From: Cyanobacteria bacterium SZAS LIN-3
Lineage (GTDB): Bacteria > Cyanobacteriota > Vampirovibrionia > Obscuribacterales > Obscuribacteraceae
Assembly: GCA_018266215.1 (NCBI GenBank)
Contig: JAFEAV010000009.1
Span: 60,791-124,790 of the forward strand
Direction: 5' to 3'
Length of the DNA: 64,000 nt
In this document: positions 1-7,936 of the stretch, piece by piece
How the letters are laid out: each line of letters begins with the position of its first letter
How positions within the stretch are numbered: position 1 is the first letter of the stretch
Notes under the pieces: model-generated
Told to the model about the DNA's origin: nothing
The model's input: the letters and a program-made list of their open reading frames with translations, nothing else
The model's database searches: none
Position numbers and translations under genes: made by a program

Positions 1-2
1 TT

Positions 3-485
3 GACGCTGCCACCACCGAGCGCGGTGAAACCGAAGAACACATCAAACAGCTTGTGACCGAGGGACTGGCACCAACGCACATCACGATGACTGCCGGAGA
101 AGATTGCTGCGGCGGCGCCACAAGTGGCAAAGACAAAGGCAAATCAAGCGGCTGTGGTCCCACCGATGAGCCGCTCGCTTATCTCAAAGTGCGCGTCATT
201 CCCGATGATGGTGGCTCCAAAGGTGCCGCTTACAGCGTCAGTTTCGCCCTGGTAGAAAAAGCAAAAATCGCGCGCAACAAGAAAGATTTGATGGTATCAG
301 TCTGGACAAAAGAAAATGTCGGCAGACTGGGTGAAAACGGCAAAGAGACAATCGACAAACAGGTCGAGAGCGTGCTCAAAGATTTCCACCGCGACTATTT
401 GCTGGCCAACAGCGCAGACCGTTCGGCTGACGTGCCTGATGAATACTCGGAAAAAGCTCCACACAATAAACGCAAGCATAAATAG
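3..485 (+). CDS. Hypothetical protein, 5' end outside window
   Basis: The reading frame is open from base 3, so the gene begins upstream of the window and only the last 160 residues are visible. A GTG at 54 is in frame, but the residues before it have the same polar character, so I treat it as internal. The visible part holds a Cys/Gly/Lys-rich segment (CCGG, then GCG about 16 residues on), followed by a folded-looking stretch with alternating hydrophobics (YLKVRVIP, YSVSFALVEK) and a basic C-terminus ending KRKHK. I do not recognise a family. It is followed after 9 bases by a secreted hypothetical on the same strand, possibly in one operon. Confidence 0.7.
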   Translation, partial: DAATTERGETEEHIKQLVTEGLAPTHITMTAGEDCCGGATSGKDKGKSSGCGPTDEPLAYLKVRVIPDDGGSKGAAYSVSFALVEKAKIARNKKDLMVSVWTKENVGRLGENGKETIDKQVESVLKDFHRDYLLANSADRSADVPDEYSEKAPHNKRKHK

Positions 486-494
486 GTTTGTGTT

Positions 495-1133
495 GTGTTG
501 AGGTTTGACTCTACACGCTCGTTTAGAAATTTGCTGCCGGCTGCAATGGCAATCGTATGGTTGTGCTGCGCGCCGGCAGCTCTGTGTCAGAACGAAAATA
601 CCACTCGACCGCCCGGAGACTTGCGCGGTATCCACGCGCTGTCGATAGAAATCGAAAAACTTCCGGCAGACCTTATACGGGAGGGGGTTTCGGAAGCGGA
701 GCTGAAGGATGCCGCCGTGAACGCCATTACTGTCGAACCCATAAAAGTGCTGGGCTCCGACGCACCCTTCAAGCTGTTAATAAGCGCTAACAAGCAAACA
801 CCCTGGACTCCCCTGGGAAGCACGCTGATTAAGGTACATCTTGCCGTTTTTGATAAAGCGAAACAGGCGCAATCATCCATTCCATCGACTCCTTTGTGGC
901 AGGTAGAAGAATCGCGCGAGGTCGACACAGTCGCCTCGAAAATCGCAATAAATAGGGCCCTCGATAGCGGCCTCAAAAAATTCGCCAGAGCACTGGCTAT
1001 GGCAAATGCCGGGGATCATGGACCAAGATTCGAAATTGGCCCCCCTGCAAAATCACCGCCCCCGCCTTCAATACTCAGGAAGACGAAAGGTCCCCAGGCC
1101 GAGCCATTCAACTGGCCCAAGATCCAGAAGTAA
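495..1133 (+). CDS. Secreted hypothetical protein
   Basis: A 212-residue protein from a GTG start. The N-terminus is a convincing signal peptide: basic residues (R3, R8, R11), a hydrophobic core (LLPAAMAIVWLCCAPAALC), and probable cleavage around residue 32. The mature part is mixed alpha/beta (LSIEIEKLPADLIREGVSE, ITVEPIKVLG, STLIKVHLAVFD), and the C-terminus is a proline-rich tail (PPAKSPPPPS) that looks disordered. No family is recognised. It lies 9 bases after the preceding gene and 60 bases before the next anchored hypothetical, so the three may be cotranscribed. Confidence 0.7.
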   Translation: MLRFDSTRSFRNLLPAAMAIVWLCCAPAALCQNENTTRPPGDLRGIHALSIEIEKLPADLIREGVSEAELKDAAVNAITVEPIKVLGSDAPFKLLISANKQTPWTPLGSTLIKVHLAVFDKAKQAQSSIPSTPLWQVEESREVDTVASKIAINRALDSGLKKFARALAMANAGDHGPRFEIGPPAKSPPPPSILRKTKGPQAEPFNWPKIQK

Positions 1134-1193
1134 GGTGTCAACTTGCGGCAGTGGAGGCTTCCCCATATAATCCGGTCTAAGGGGGTAACAACT

Positions 1194-1802
1194 ATGCTCT
1201 CACTGCGGCCAGTCATCTTCGATATTTTGATTGCGGTGCTCCTAAGTATAGGAGTCGTACTGCCCTCATGCGAACTTAACTGGCTCCGGAGCAACGAGAT
1301 CGCCAACCGTATAGCTCAAAACCGAGAAAATCGGCGCCGAAGTCCTGGCCTTGCAGCGGTTATCGAGATCGGAATAAATGGCATCCGATTCAACGGCAGC
1401 AATCCAAGCAGTGGATACGAAAACTGGTTAGGGCAGCAAGTCTGGAAAAATATCTCATCCTCAAACCTCGTAAAGTACAATCCACAATCTCCGTACTGCC
1501 TGGACTTTAAAACTTCCGGCAATCTGCGACTTCTAACTCTCCGCCTCGCAGAATCGTCGCAGGCAAGAGATGCGGCTATCTGGTCATACAACGAACCAAA
1601 TGCCAACGAGCAGCAAGATGAAGCCGCTACGGCCCGGTTCGTGTACTGTGCGGCCGACAAACTCGTCTGGGATCTACTCATCTTAAAGTACGGAAAAAGC
1701 GAACCTCCGAAAGACTCCCATTTGTTTGATGACGTAATCGACCAATCAGTCACCCCGACAGGAACATACAAGGACTACCTATCGATACCGCCATCCAAGT
1801 AG
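1194..1802 (+). CDS. Membrane-anchored hypothetical protein
   Basis: The frame is open from a TTG at 1143, but I choose the ATG at 1194. It follows a G-rich stretch (GGGGG, ten bases upstream) and places a hydrophobic segment (VIFDILIAVLLSIGVVLPSC) right at the N-terminus. That segment could be a signal anchor or a lipoprotein-like signal with Cys near residue 24. The rest (about 180 residues) is soluble and mixed in composition, with two further Cys residues in the C-terminal half. I recognise no domain. The 3' end overlaps the convergent ABC permease gene by 24 bases. Confidence 0.65.
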   Translation: MLSLRPVIFDILIAVLLSIGVVLPSCELNWLRSNEIANRIAQNRENRRRSPGLAAVIEIGINGIRFNGSNPSSGYENWLGQQVWKNISSSNLVKYNPQSPYCLDFKTSGNLRLLTLRLAESSQARDAAIWSYNEPNANEQQDEAATARFVYCAADKLVWDLLILKYGKSEPPKDSHLFDDVIDQSVTPTGTYKDYLSIPPSK

Positions 1803-2567
1803 CTTCTTCTCGACCTTGTCTATTCCAGCGGCGAGAACAAGAGCGACCACGACAAGGGCAATAATCCCGACAAAAACGGTGGCCATGTCATAGAGTCCTG
1901 AAGCTTTGACGATCATAAAGCCCAGGCCTTCTTCGGCCGAGATAAATTCTCCGATGAACGCCCCGAGCAGCGCCAGGCCGATATTGAGCCGCATAGCGTT
2001 TATGACCCATATAAGCGCCGACGGTATTACTACAATGCGAAAAATCTGCCAGCGACTGGCTTTGGCGACGTGCATAAATTTGAGGTAGCGGGGCTCGACC
2101 GACATCGCGCCCTGATAGCTCTGCACTATGGCTACAGCCACGGTGCTCAAAAAGGCGAGCATAATTTTCGACCACAGTCCAATGCCAAACCAGGCGATAA
2201 CAACCGGCGCCAGCGAAAAGATCGGAATTGTCGCCAGCGCTGTTATATAAGGATTGGCAATGCGAGCAACTGTTTTCGAGTACCAGAAGGACAAACCAAT
2301 TGCCGCACCACTACTTGTACCCATGAGAAAACCGCACACGGCCTCCATCACGGTCACGCCTGTGTTCTTCAGTAGTTCGCCACTGCTTACCAGTTTGACG
2401 AACGCCTCCCAGACAAGCTGCGGGCTGGAGAAGGTAAATTGTCTATCTGGATAGCTGGACGTGAGCAAGTGCCAGGCCAAGACAAATACAAGCAGCGGCA
2501 GAGGATACAACAACAAGCCCAGCTTGCCGAGTGATTTTGATTCTCCCTGCACGGCTTCGTTGCTCAT
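1779..2567 (-). CDS. ABC transporter permease, SsuC/TauC type
   Basis: A 262-residue inner-membrane permease of the nitrate/sulfonate/taurine (BPD_transp_1) class. It has six likely membrane segments, the first being LGLLLYPLPLLVFVLAWHLL. The EAA-like loop that contacts the ATPase is visible around residues 165-195 (RYLKFMHVAKASRWQIFRIVVIPSA, given here in part). It ends with a basic tail (KVEKKLLGWRYR). The start overlaps the stop of the ATPase gene by 4 bases, which indicates translational coupling. Together with the ATPase and the binding protein it forms a three-gene importer operon read on the minus strand. The substrate cannot be read from the sequence: nitrate, alkanesulfonates, taurine and pyrimidine precursors of thiamine are all used by relatives. 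Confidence 0.9.
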   Translation of the reverse strand: MSNEAVQGESKSLGKLGLLLYPLPLLVFVLAWHLLTSSYPDRQFTFSSPQLVWEAFVKLVSSGELLKNTGVTVMEAVCGFLMGTSSGAAIGLSFWYSKTVARIANPYITALATIPIFSLAPVVIAWFGIGLWSKIMLAFLSTVAVAIVQSYQGAMSVEPRYLKFMHVAKASRWQIFRIVVIPSALIWVINAMRLNIGLALLGAFIGEFISAEEGLGFMIVKASGLYDMATVFVGIIALVVVALVLAAGIDKVEKKLLGWRYR

Positions 2568-3364
2568 TGCGCTATCACTGCCTTCAACTCAGCCCAGATA
2601 TCGCGGTAATACTCAGCAAACCGCGCAGTGCCTCTGGCGCTCTCCGGCGACCTGGGGCCATCGCCCAGATCAATGACAAACTCTTTTGTGAAAGTACCAT
2701 TCTGACTCATCAACAGTACGCGATCAGCCATGGCCACAGATTCTTCAATATCATGCGTGACCATGATGGCGGCCTTGTTTTTCTCCTTTACCAGTTGATA
2801 AAACTCACTTTCCAGTTTGAGCTTGGTAAAAAAGTCCAGGGCCGAAAAAGGCTCGTCCAGCAAAAACAATTTTGGATTGAACATCAGGGACTGAATAATG
2901 CTGACCCGTTGCCGCATGCCGCCGGACAATGATGCCGGATGCAATTTCAAAATACTTTCGTTGAGATTGAAAGTCTGCAAATACTGGAGCACAAGCTTAC
3001 GCGCCTCGTCTCTGGCAACGCCGGGCATCAGTTCGGCGGCCATCATCACGTTGGCTTCGACCGTCCGCCACGGCAGCAGGGCGTCTTGCTGAAAGATATA
3101 ACCGATGCGACCGTGACTGGCATGACTGGCATCCGCTACATCAATCTTGCCCGAGCGCGGCTGCAGCAATCCCGCAATCAGATTTAGCAGCGTACTTTTG
3201 CCACAGCCGCTGGCTCCGAGGATGCAAACTATTTCACCTTCCTTGACGCTCAGTTGCAGGTCGCGGATGACTGTGTCGCTTGAGGCAGATCCAGATCCGT
3301 AGCCATAGGCGAGGCCAACTACATCGAGCACCGGTTTTGGTTGTGCAGTATTCGCGCTACTCAA
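2564..3364 (-). CDS. ABC transporter ATP-binding protein, SsuB/TauB type
   Basis: A 266-residue ATPase of the nitrate/sulfonate/taurine importer class. Walker A is GASGCGKS (about residue 53), the Q-loop is YIFQQD, the signature is LSGGMRQR and Walker B is LFLLDEP followed by SALD; the switch His is in VTHDIEES. The start codon is TTG at 3364 with a GGAG motif 11 bases upstream, so a slightly different start is possible. The gene lies 26 bases after the binding-protein gene and overlaps the permease gene by 4 bases. It drives uptake by hydrolysing ATP at the cytoplasmic face of the permease. Confidence 0.92.
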   Translation of the reverse strand: MSSANTAQPKPVLDVVGLAYGYGSGSASSDTVIRDLQLSVKEGEIVCILGASGCGKSTLLNLIAGLLQPRSGKIDVADASHASHGRIGYIFQQDALLPWRTVEANVMMAAELMPGVARDEARKLVLQYLQTFNLNESILKLHPASLSGGMRQRVSIIQSLMFNPKLFLLDEPFSALDFFTKLKLESEFYQLVKEKNKAAIMVTHDIEESVAMADRVLLMSQNGTFTKEFVIDLGDGPRSPESARGTARFAEYYRDIWAELKAVIAQ

Positions 3365-3390
3365 ATCAGTGCCAGCTCCGGGCCTATTGT

Positions 3391-4401
3391 CTAGTGTGGT
3401 GCCTTCTGTACAAATTTCATATCAACGTTTTGTTCATAGCTGCCACCACTTTTGATGTCACCTAGATCTTTGCGCAGGGCGATAGCATTGTCCCAGGCAT
3501 TCTTGGTCAGCATCGGCGAGGCCGGCGAGGTACCGGAGGCCACCAGGCGATCCAGTGCTTCTTTAATCACGGCCTCTTGCACTTCGGGAAACTCTTTCTT
3601 CGCTATTTGCAATGTCCCTTTCGGGTCCTTGCGGATGTATTTCATAGCGTTCGCCAGGGCGTTGACCGCGGCTTGTATTTGCTCGGGGTGTTTAGCAAAG
3701 AAGTCATCAGAAACAGTCAGTCCTGTAAACGCAAAATCACCGGGAGCGCTCGCCGGTGAATAGACAATATGAGCACCCTGGTGATTGGCGATTGAGACCA
3801 TCGGTTCAATCTCAAGTGCCATGTCGGCATGGTTGGCCTTGATCATCGGCAGTAGAGTGCCAAAAGCGCCCTGCACAATTTTGGCGTTGACGGGCTTGCC
3901 ACCATTTTGCAAAATGTTTTTCATCACCGCATAGCTGGTCGATGGCGCCGTATATGTAGCTATTCGGTAACCGGCAAAACCAGCTGGATTGGCAATTGTT
4001 TTGATGTCATTTTTAAATGTAATCACCCAAAACGGTGTGCCTTTAACAATCCCCGCAACCACTTTGCCGCCGTGTCCGTGCTCTCGTGCGATAGCGGCAA
4101 AAGTCGGATCCGAAACTCCAAATTGCGCGTTACCGGTAGAGACAGCGGTAAAAGTCTTTTCGTCGCCGCCGGTGCTCACCAGTTTTACATCGAGTCCCTG
4201 CTCTTTGAAAAAACCGCCCTGCACCGCCACATAAAGCGGCATGTACAAGAAAACATGGCCAAACTGAGCGATGGTAACAGGAGTCAGTTTGGCAGGAGTT
4301 TTGGGACCGGGCGAAGCCGGTTGAGCCTGAGCCGGCAACAGTAAAAGACCAGACAGAGTCAGGCAAGAAAGCAGACTGAAACAAGCATTTTTCCCGGTCA
4401 T
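3391..4401 (-). CDS. ABC transporter substrate-binding protein, NMT1/SsuA-like
   Basis: A periplasmic binding protein of the NMT1/THI5-SsuA group and first gene of the importer operon. I place the start at the ATG at 4401 (MTGKNACF...) because AAGGGG lies just upstream. The longer frame begins at 4431 and would overlap the upstream gene. The N-terminus is a signal peptide (CFSLLSCLTLSGLLLLPAQA) followed by a Pro-rich linker. Family features include PVTIAQFGHVFLYMPLYVA, GFFKEQGLDVKLV, the GNAQFGVSDP motif and an inter-domain segment around AGYRIATYTAPS. The usual SsuA sulfonate-binding residues cannot be assigned by eye, so the ligand is open. Regulation is not evident. Confidence 0.9.
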   Translation of the reverse strand: MTGKNACFSLLSCLTLSGLLLLPAQAQPASPGPKTPAKLTPVTIAQFGHVFLYMPLYVAVQGGFFKEQGLDVKLVSTGGDEKTFTAVSTGNAQFGVSDPTFAAIAREHGHGGKVVAGIVKGTPFWVITFKNDIKTIANPAGFAGYRIATYTAPSTSYAVMKNILQNGGKPVNAKIVQGAFGTLLPMIKANHADMALEIEPMVSIANHQGAHIVYSPASAPGDFAFTGLTVSDDFFAKHPEQIQAAVNALANAMKYIRKDPKGTLQIAKKEFPEVQEAVIKEALDRLVASGTSPASPMLTKNAWDNAIALRKDLGDIKSGGSYEQNVDMKFVQKAPH

Positions 4402-4421
4402 CGCCACCCCTTGAGAACGAC

Positions 4422-5978
4422 TCATCGCCATACTAAATCATTAGCTCGTATCACTTTGCCAGGCTTAAGCTCTTTTGTCGAGCGCTTGTCTACAATCAAG
4501 GATAAATCACTCACTACCGAGTAGGGGCAATTGTTGACGGCAAGTCGTTCGCGCCGCAGATCAGCGGTCCCGATCAGCGCCCCCTCTGGTATGTCGTGCA
4601 CGCAGACGAAGACGTTGCCGGACTGCTCAATATTGCGGCGCTCCAGCCACTTATTCTTGCGGCAGCTCGCCTGACAAATCTTCCCGGCAAATTCCCATTC
4701 GTAATTGACTTTGGTGCGGTTGTTTTCAAAAAACAAACGAGGCAGCGTAACCTTTTTCAAAGAGTTATCGTTAGGCATGGGCACCACGGCAAAATCAGCC
4801 GGCACCAGCACCGCCCCCTTCGGCACGTCCTTCAAGATTTTGAATTCATTCAGAGAGGGAGCTGAGCGGTTCTTCGCATGGGGACAGACTCCAGTCGCTC
4901 CATTCTTAGCAGCCTCAGCAAAAAGTTGCTTGCGCACCTCCTGCGCTTTTCTGTAAGGCAAGTCTCGCAGAGTCATAAAATCGCCGGGCTTCAAAGTAAC
5001 TATCGGCTTTTTACCTATTACCAGATCGCTACAAACAACCTGTTCCGGGCCGATATCTTTAGAAGGCACACGCACTTCGCTGACATCATCGGCGGTGATA
5101 GTGTCGCCGGCCTTAACCAGGCGTTCAACGATTACCTTACGTTGCACCCGGGCAATATCGAGGGCCTGCCATTGCCTGGGCGTATCGAGAGCTTCGCGAA
5201 ATACTGGATTTACATCAGGCCTGTGCGCCAGCGCACCAATGCCCGCACTCAATGCCACAACAAAAATCGGAATAACCGAAAGGACAATTTTGCCCGGTAC
5301 GCGCTTAAAGAAATGCACAGGACCATCGGCATCTGTTGGCGGAGGCTCGACCGACACGATGCGTGCCACCATCTTGTCGTAGAAGGTTTGCCGCCGCTTA
5401 TCAAAGAGAGCCATGGCGTAGCCGACAGCCGGGATGATAAAAATCGCCGCAGCAGAGACATAGAGATAGATTTCCATGCCTTCCAGGTTGGCTTTTGCAA
5501 CAAGATAAGATATGGCACCATTGAGAAAAATGGGGATACCAAACAATGCTGTCGTCATCATTTGTTTGAGCGAACTACTCCAGAATGAAAACGGCTGACC
5601 GTTCACATCGGTCACGCGCAGGCCAAGAATAATTTTGCCCGGCGTGGCGGCAAACCTCGACGATTCGAAGCCGGCATAATAAATCCAGTTGAGGATGACT
5701 GGCCCGACAAAGCCGCTCAGTCCTGCGATCCAGACCATCGCGGGGCCGGGGTCAGGACCGAGAAATTCCGGCAGCCAGCCGTATAGGACATACAAAAAGA
5801 CCATGATGATGGGCGGCATCAATACAAGCAAAATGATGGCGTTGAGCCAGAACCAGTCGATGATTGTCGCGGCCGTTCGGATAGCAAAGCCTGCGTAGAC
5901 CTGTTTATCCGTGGCAGTGTCCTTGACTTTCTGCCAGCCTTCTTTTAGCTTTTTAGACCGTGGGTCGTCCGGGTTCAT
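4422..5978 (-). CDS. RDD-domain membrane protein with C-terminal SAF-like repeats
   Basis: A 518-residue fusion. Residues about 28-210 form an RDD domain: an Arg in the first helix (FAIRTAATIIDWFW), an aromatic/Gly-rich core (TPGKIILGLRV), further helices and a closing basic segment (FDKRRQTFYDKMVARIV). Another hydrophobic segment follows at about 228-250 (KIVLSVIPIFVVALSAGIGAL). The rest is soluble, and I read it as three SAF-like modules. Each has a promise such as VKAGDTITADDV, VPKGAVLVPADF or IPEGALIGTADLRR, followed by LKPGDFMTLRDL or LKPGKVIRANDL. SAF modules are known from antifreeze/CpaB-type proteins; the pairing with RDD is unfamiliar to me. The gene ends just upstream of the ABC importer. 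Function unknown. Confidence 0.75.
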   Translation of the reverse strand: MNPDDPRSKKLKEGWQKVKDTATDKQVYAGFAIRTAATIIDWFWLNAIILLVLMPPIIMVFLYVLYGWLPEFLGPDPGPAMVWIAGLSGFVGPVILNWIYYAGFESSRFAATPGKIILGLRVTDVNGQPFSFWSSSLKQMMTTALFGIPIFLNGAISYLVAKANLEGMEIYLYVSAAAIFIIPAVGYAMALFDKRRQTFYDKMVARIVSVEPPPTDADGPVHFFKRVPGKIVLSVIPIFVVALSAGIGALAHRPDVNPVFREALDTPRQWQALDIARVQRKVIVERLVKAGDTITADDVSEVRVPSKDIGPEQVVCSDLVIGKKPIVTLKPGDFMTLRDLPYRKAQEVRKQLFAEAAKNGATGVCPHAKNRSAPSLNEFKILKDVPKGAVLVPADFAVVPMPNDNSLKKVTLPRLFFENNRTKVNYEWEFAGKICQASCRKNKWLERRNIEQSGNVFVCVHDIPEGALIGTADLRRERLAVNNCPYSVVSDLSLIVDKRSTKELKPGKVIRANDLVWR

Positions 5979-6024
5979 GGCCTGCCGATGTCGCTAACGG
6001 CTGCTATTGTGCCATCAAATAGCC

Positions 6025-6270
6025 CTAAAGTTTCGGCATGTCAGGGGTTTTGCACCAGCTGTCTTTGCCCGTCTCACAGCGCACGCACTTCGAGCGCGAC
6101 TGACTGAAATGCTTGGCGCAAATCGGCTGGCCGCATTCCTTGCACTTATTCACCTTCCCAAGGGGCAAACCAACCGCTCCCAGGAGCGGGTCGATGGGCT
6201 CGCCGCAGATGGCGCAAGTGCCCTGGAGTGGCTTATTGGGGAGAATACCGCCGATGTCTGAGGGAAACAT
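6025..6270 (-). CDS. Small cysteine-rich zinc-binding protein (cross-brace-like)
   Basis: An 81-residue protein with eight regularly spaced metal ligands: C19-x2-C22, C43-x2-C46, C51-x2-H54 and C62-x2-C65, plus C73. Four ligand pairs in this order are typical of two-zinc cross-brace or treble-clef folds (RING/FYVE/LIM-like). The start ATG at 6270 has GAGG about 10 bases upstream, which supports a real gene despite its size. It is read in the same direction as the RDD-SAF gene 46 bases downstream and is divergent from glycerol kinase. The role could be protein or nucleic-acid binding; the sequence does not decide. Confidence 0.7.
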   Translation of the reverse strand: MFPSDIGGILPNKPLQGTCAICGEPIDPLLGAVGLPLGKVNKCKECGQPICAKHFSQSRSKCVRCETGKDSWCKTPDMPKL

Positions 6271-6368
6271 ATTAAATTGCCTCGCAATGACCTATGTCAG
6301 CCAGCCGCATATTAAAATCATAGCCTTTCGTCCGCAGCTGCGCCAATTTAGCCAAAAGGATTTCAAAG

Positions 6369-7856
6369 ATGAAGCAGTACATCCTGAGCATCGACCAGGG
6401 CACAACCAGTTGCCGGGCCATTGTTTTCGACAAAGTCGGTAAGACTGTAGGCCTGGGGCAGAAGGAATTCAAGCAATACTTCCCCAAGCCCAGCTGGGTC
6501 GAGCACGACCCGGAAGAAATCCTCAAAACTCAAATTGAATGCATAAAGCTGGCCGTGGCCAATGCCAAGATTGACGCTGAAGACATCGCCTGCGTCGCCA
6601 TCACCAATCAGCGCGAGACGACCGTGGTCTGGGACCGCGAGACGGGCAAGCCGGTCTACAACGCCATCGTCTGGCAGTGCCGCCGCACCCAGGCCTTCGC
6701 CGACCAGCTGCGCGACGAAACCGACCTTGTCCGCTCGAAGACCGGCCTCGTGCCGGATGCATACTTTTCCGGGCCCAAAGTGCGCTGGATACTCGACAAC
6801 GTCGAAGGTGCCCGGGCCAGAGCCGAAGCCGGCAAGCTCTGCTTCGGCACCATAGACTCCTGGCTGATCTGGAACCTGACAAAAGAAGCGACGCACGCGA
6901 CCGAGGGCAGCAACGCCTCGCGCACAATGCTCTTCAACATCCACACCATGGAATTTGACCAGGAGCTGCTCAGCCGCATCGGCGTGCCGGCTTCGATGTT
7001 GCCAAAAGTGTTGCCTTCCAACGCCAACTTTGGCCACACTAAAAAGGAGCTGGTCGGCTTTGAAGCGCCTATCCTGGCGGTCCTCGGCGATCAGCAAGCG
7101 GCACTCTTCGGCCAGTGCTGCCTGGAAGAAGGTATGGCGAAATGCACCTACGGCACCGGCGGATTTTTGCTGGCCAACATGGGCGAAAAGGCCAAACTGA
7201 CGTCCGGTCTGCTCACAACCGTGGCCTGGCAACTGGAAGGCAAGAAGCCGACCTACGCTTTTGAGGGCGCGATATTCGTCGCCGGCGCCGCCATACAGTG
7301 GCTGCGCGACGGCCTGGGCATCATCGAGTCCAGCGAAGAAACAGAAAATCTGGCGAACTCCATCAGCTCCAACGAGGGGGTCTATTTCGTACCGGCTCTT
7401 GTGGGACTGGGCTCACCCTGGTGGAACAGCGACGTGCGCGGCACCATAGTAGGGCTCACCAGGGGTAGTGGCAGAGCACATTTCGTCCGCGCCGCACTCG
7501 AGTCCATGGCTTATCAAATCAGCGACGTACTGGAAGACATGCGCAACAACGGCATTGTCCTGCGCGAGCTGCGAGTCGACGGCGGTGCAACCAAGAACGC
7601 TTTCATGCTGCAGTTTCAAGCTGATGTCCTGGGCGTGCCTGTGCTGCGCGCTTCGCAGAGTGAAGCAACAGCCTGGGGCGTGGCAGCGATGGCCGCGACC
7701 AGAGCCGGTTTGATCAAATCAGAAAAAGAAATGGCCGATCTCTGGCAGTGCGATCTCAAAATATTTCCCACAACCGATCGCAAAGACGATTACCGCGGTT
7801 GGCAATCGGCACTGAAGGGAGCGTTTGCCCACGCCGAGGCCGGCTCCAAAAACTAG
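6369..7856 (+). CDS. glpK: Glycerol kinase
   Basis: A 495-residue FGGY-family kinase of normal length that phosphorylates glycerol to glycerol 3-phosphate with ATP in the cytoplasm. Diagnostic segments are the N-terminal phosphate-binding loop SIDQGTTSCRAIVFD, the glycerol-binding NQRETTVVWD (Arg-Glu pair), DAYFSG, GDQQAALFGQ with the catalytic Asp, the adenosine-binding GTGGFLLAN, and the C-terminal GGATKN and WGVAAMAATRAG. An AAAGGA ribosome site precedes ATG 6369. No glpF, glpD or glpR is adjacent, so it is a stand-alone gene here. A hairpin follows 4 bases after the stop. Glycerol 3-phosphate would feed phospholipid synthesis or glycolysis. Confidence 0.97.
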   Translation: MKQYILSIDQGTTSCRAIVFDKVGKTVGLGQKEFKQYFPKPSWVEHDPEEILKTQIECIKLAVANAKIDAEDIACVAITNQRETTVVWDRETGKPVYNAIVWQCRRTQAFADQLRDETDLVRSKTGLVPDAYFSGPKVRWILDNVEGARARAEAGKLCFGTIDSWLIWNLTKEATHATEGSNASRTMLFNIHTMEFDQELLSRIGVPASMLPKVLPSNANFGHTKKELVGFEAPILAVLGDQQAALFGQCCLEEGMAKCTYGTGGFLLANMGEKAKLTSGLLTTVAWQLEGKKPTYAFEGAIFVAGAAIQWLRDGLGIIESSEETENLANSISSNEGVYFVPALVGLGSPWWNSDVRGTIVGLTRGSGRAHFVRAALESMAYQISDVLEDMRNNGIVLRELRVDGGATKNAFMLQFQADVLGVPVLRASQSEATAWGVAAMAATRAGLIKSEKEMADLWQCDLKIFPTTDRKDDYRGWQSALKGAFAHAEAGSKN

Positions 7857-7860
7857 CTAA

Positions 7861-7890
7861 CACAAAGACCCCCTTTCGGAGGTCTTTGTG
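7861..7890 (+). terminator. Hairpin, probable glpK transcription terminator
   Basis: A perfect 10-bp inverted repeat (CACAAAGACC / GGTCTTTGTG) with a 10-base loop begins 4 bases after the glpK stop codon. There is no clean T-run after the right arm, so termination may be weak or factor-assisted. Position and stem strength support a terminator between glpK and the convergent vWA gene. Confidence 0.6.
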
Positions 7891-7936
7891 CGTGTCTTCG
7901 TCAAGCGGGGAGAAAACTTTATAAACTTCTGGTGGG

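Noticed and set aside
6363..7232. 289-codon minus-strand frame opposite glpK
   Set aside because: Shadow of the glycerol kinase gene; composition effect.
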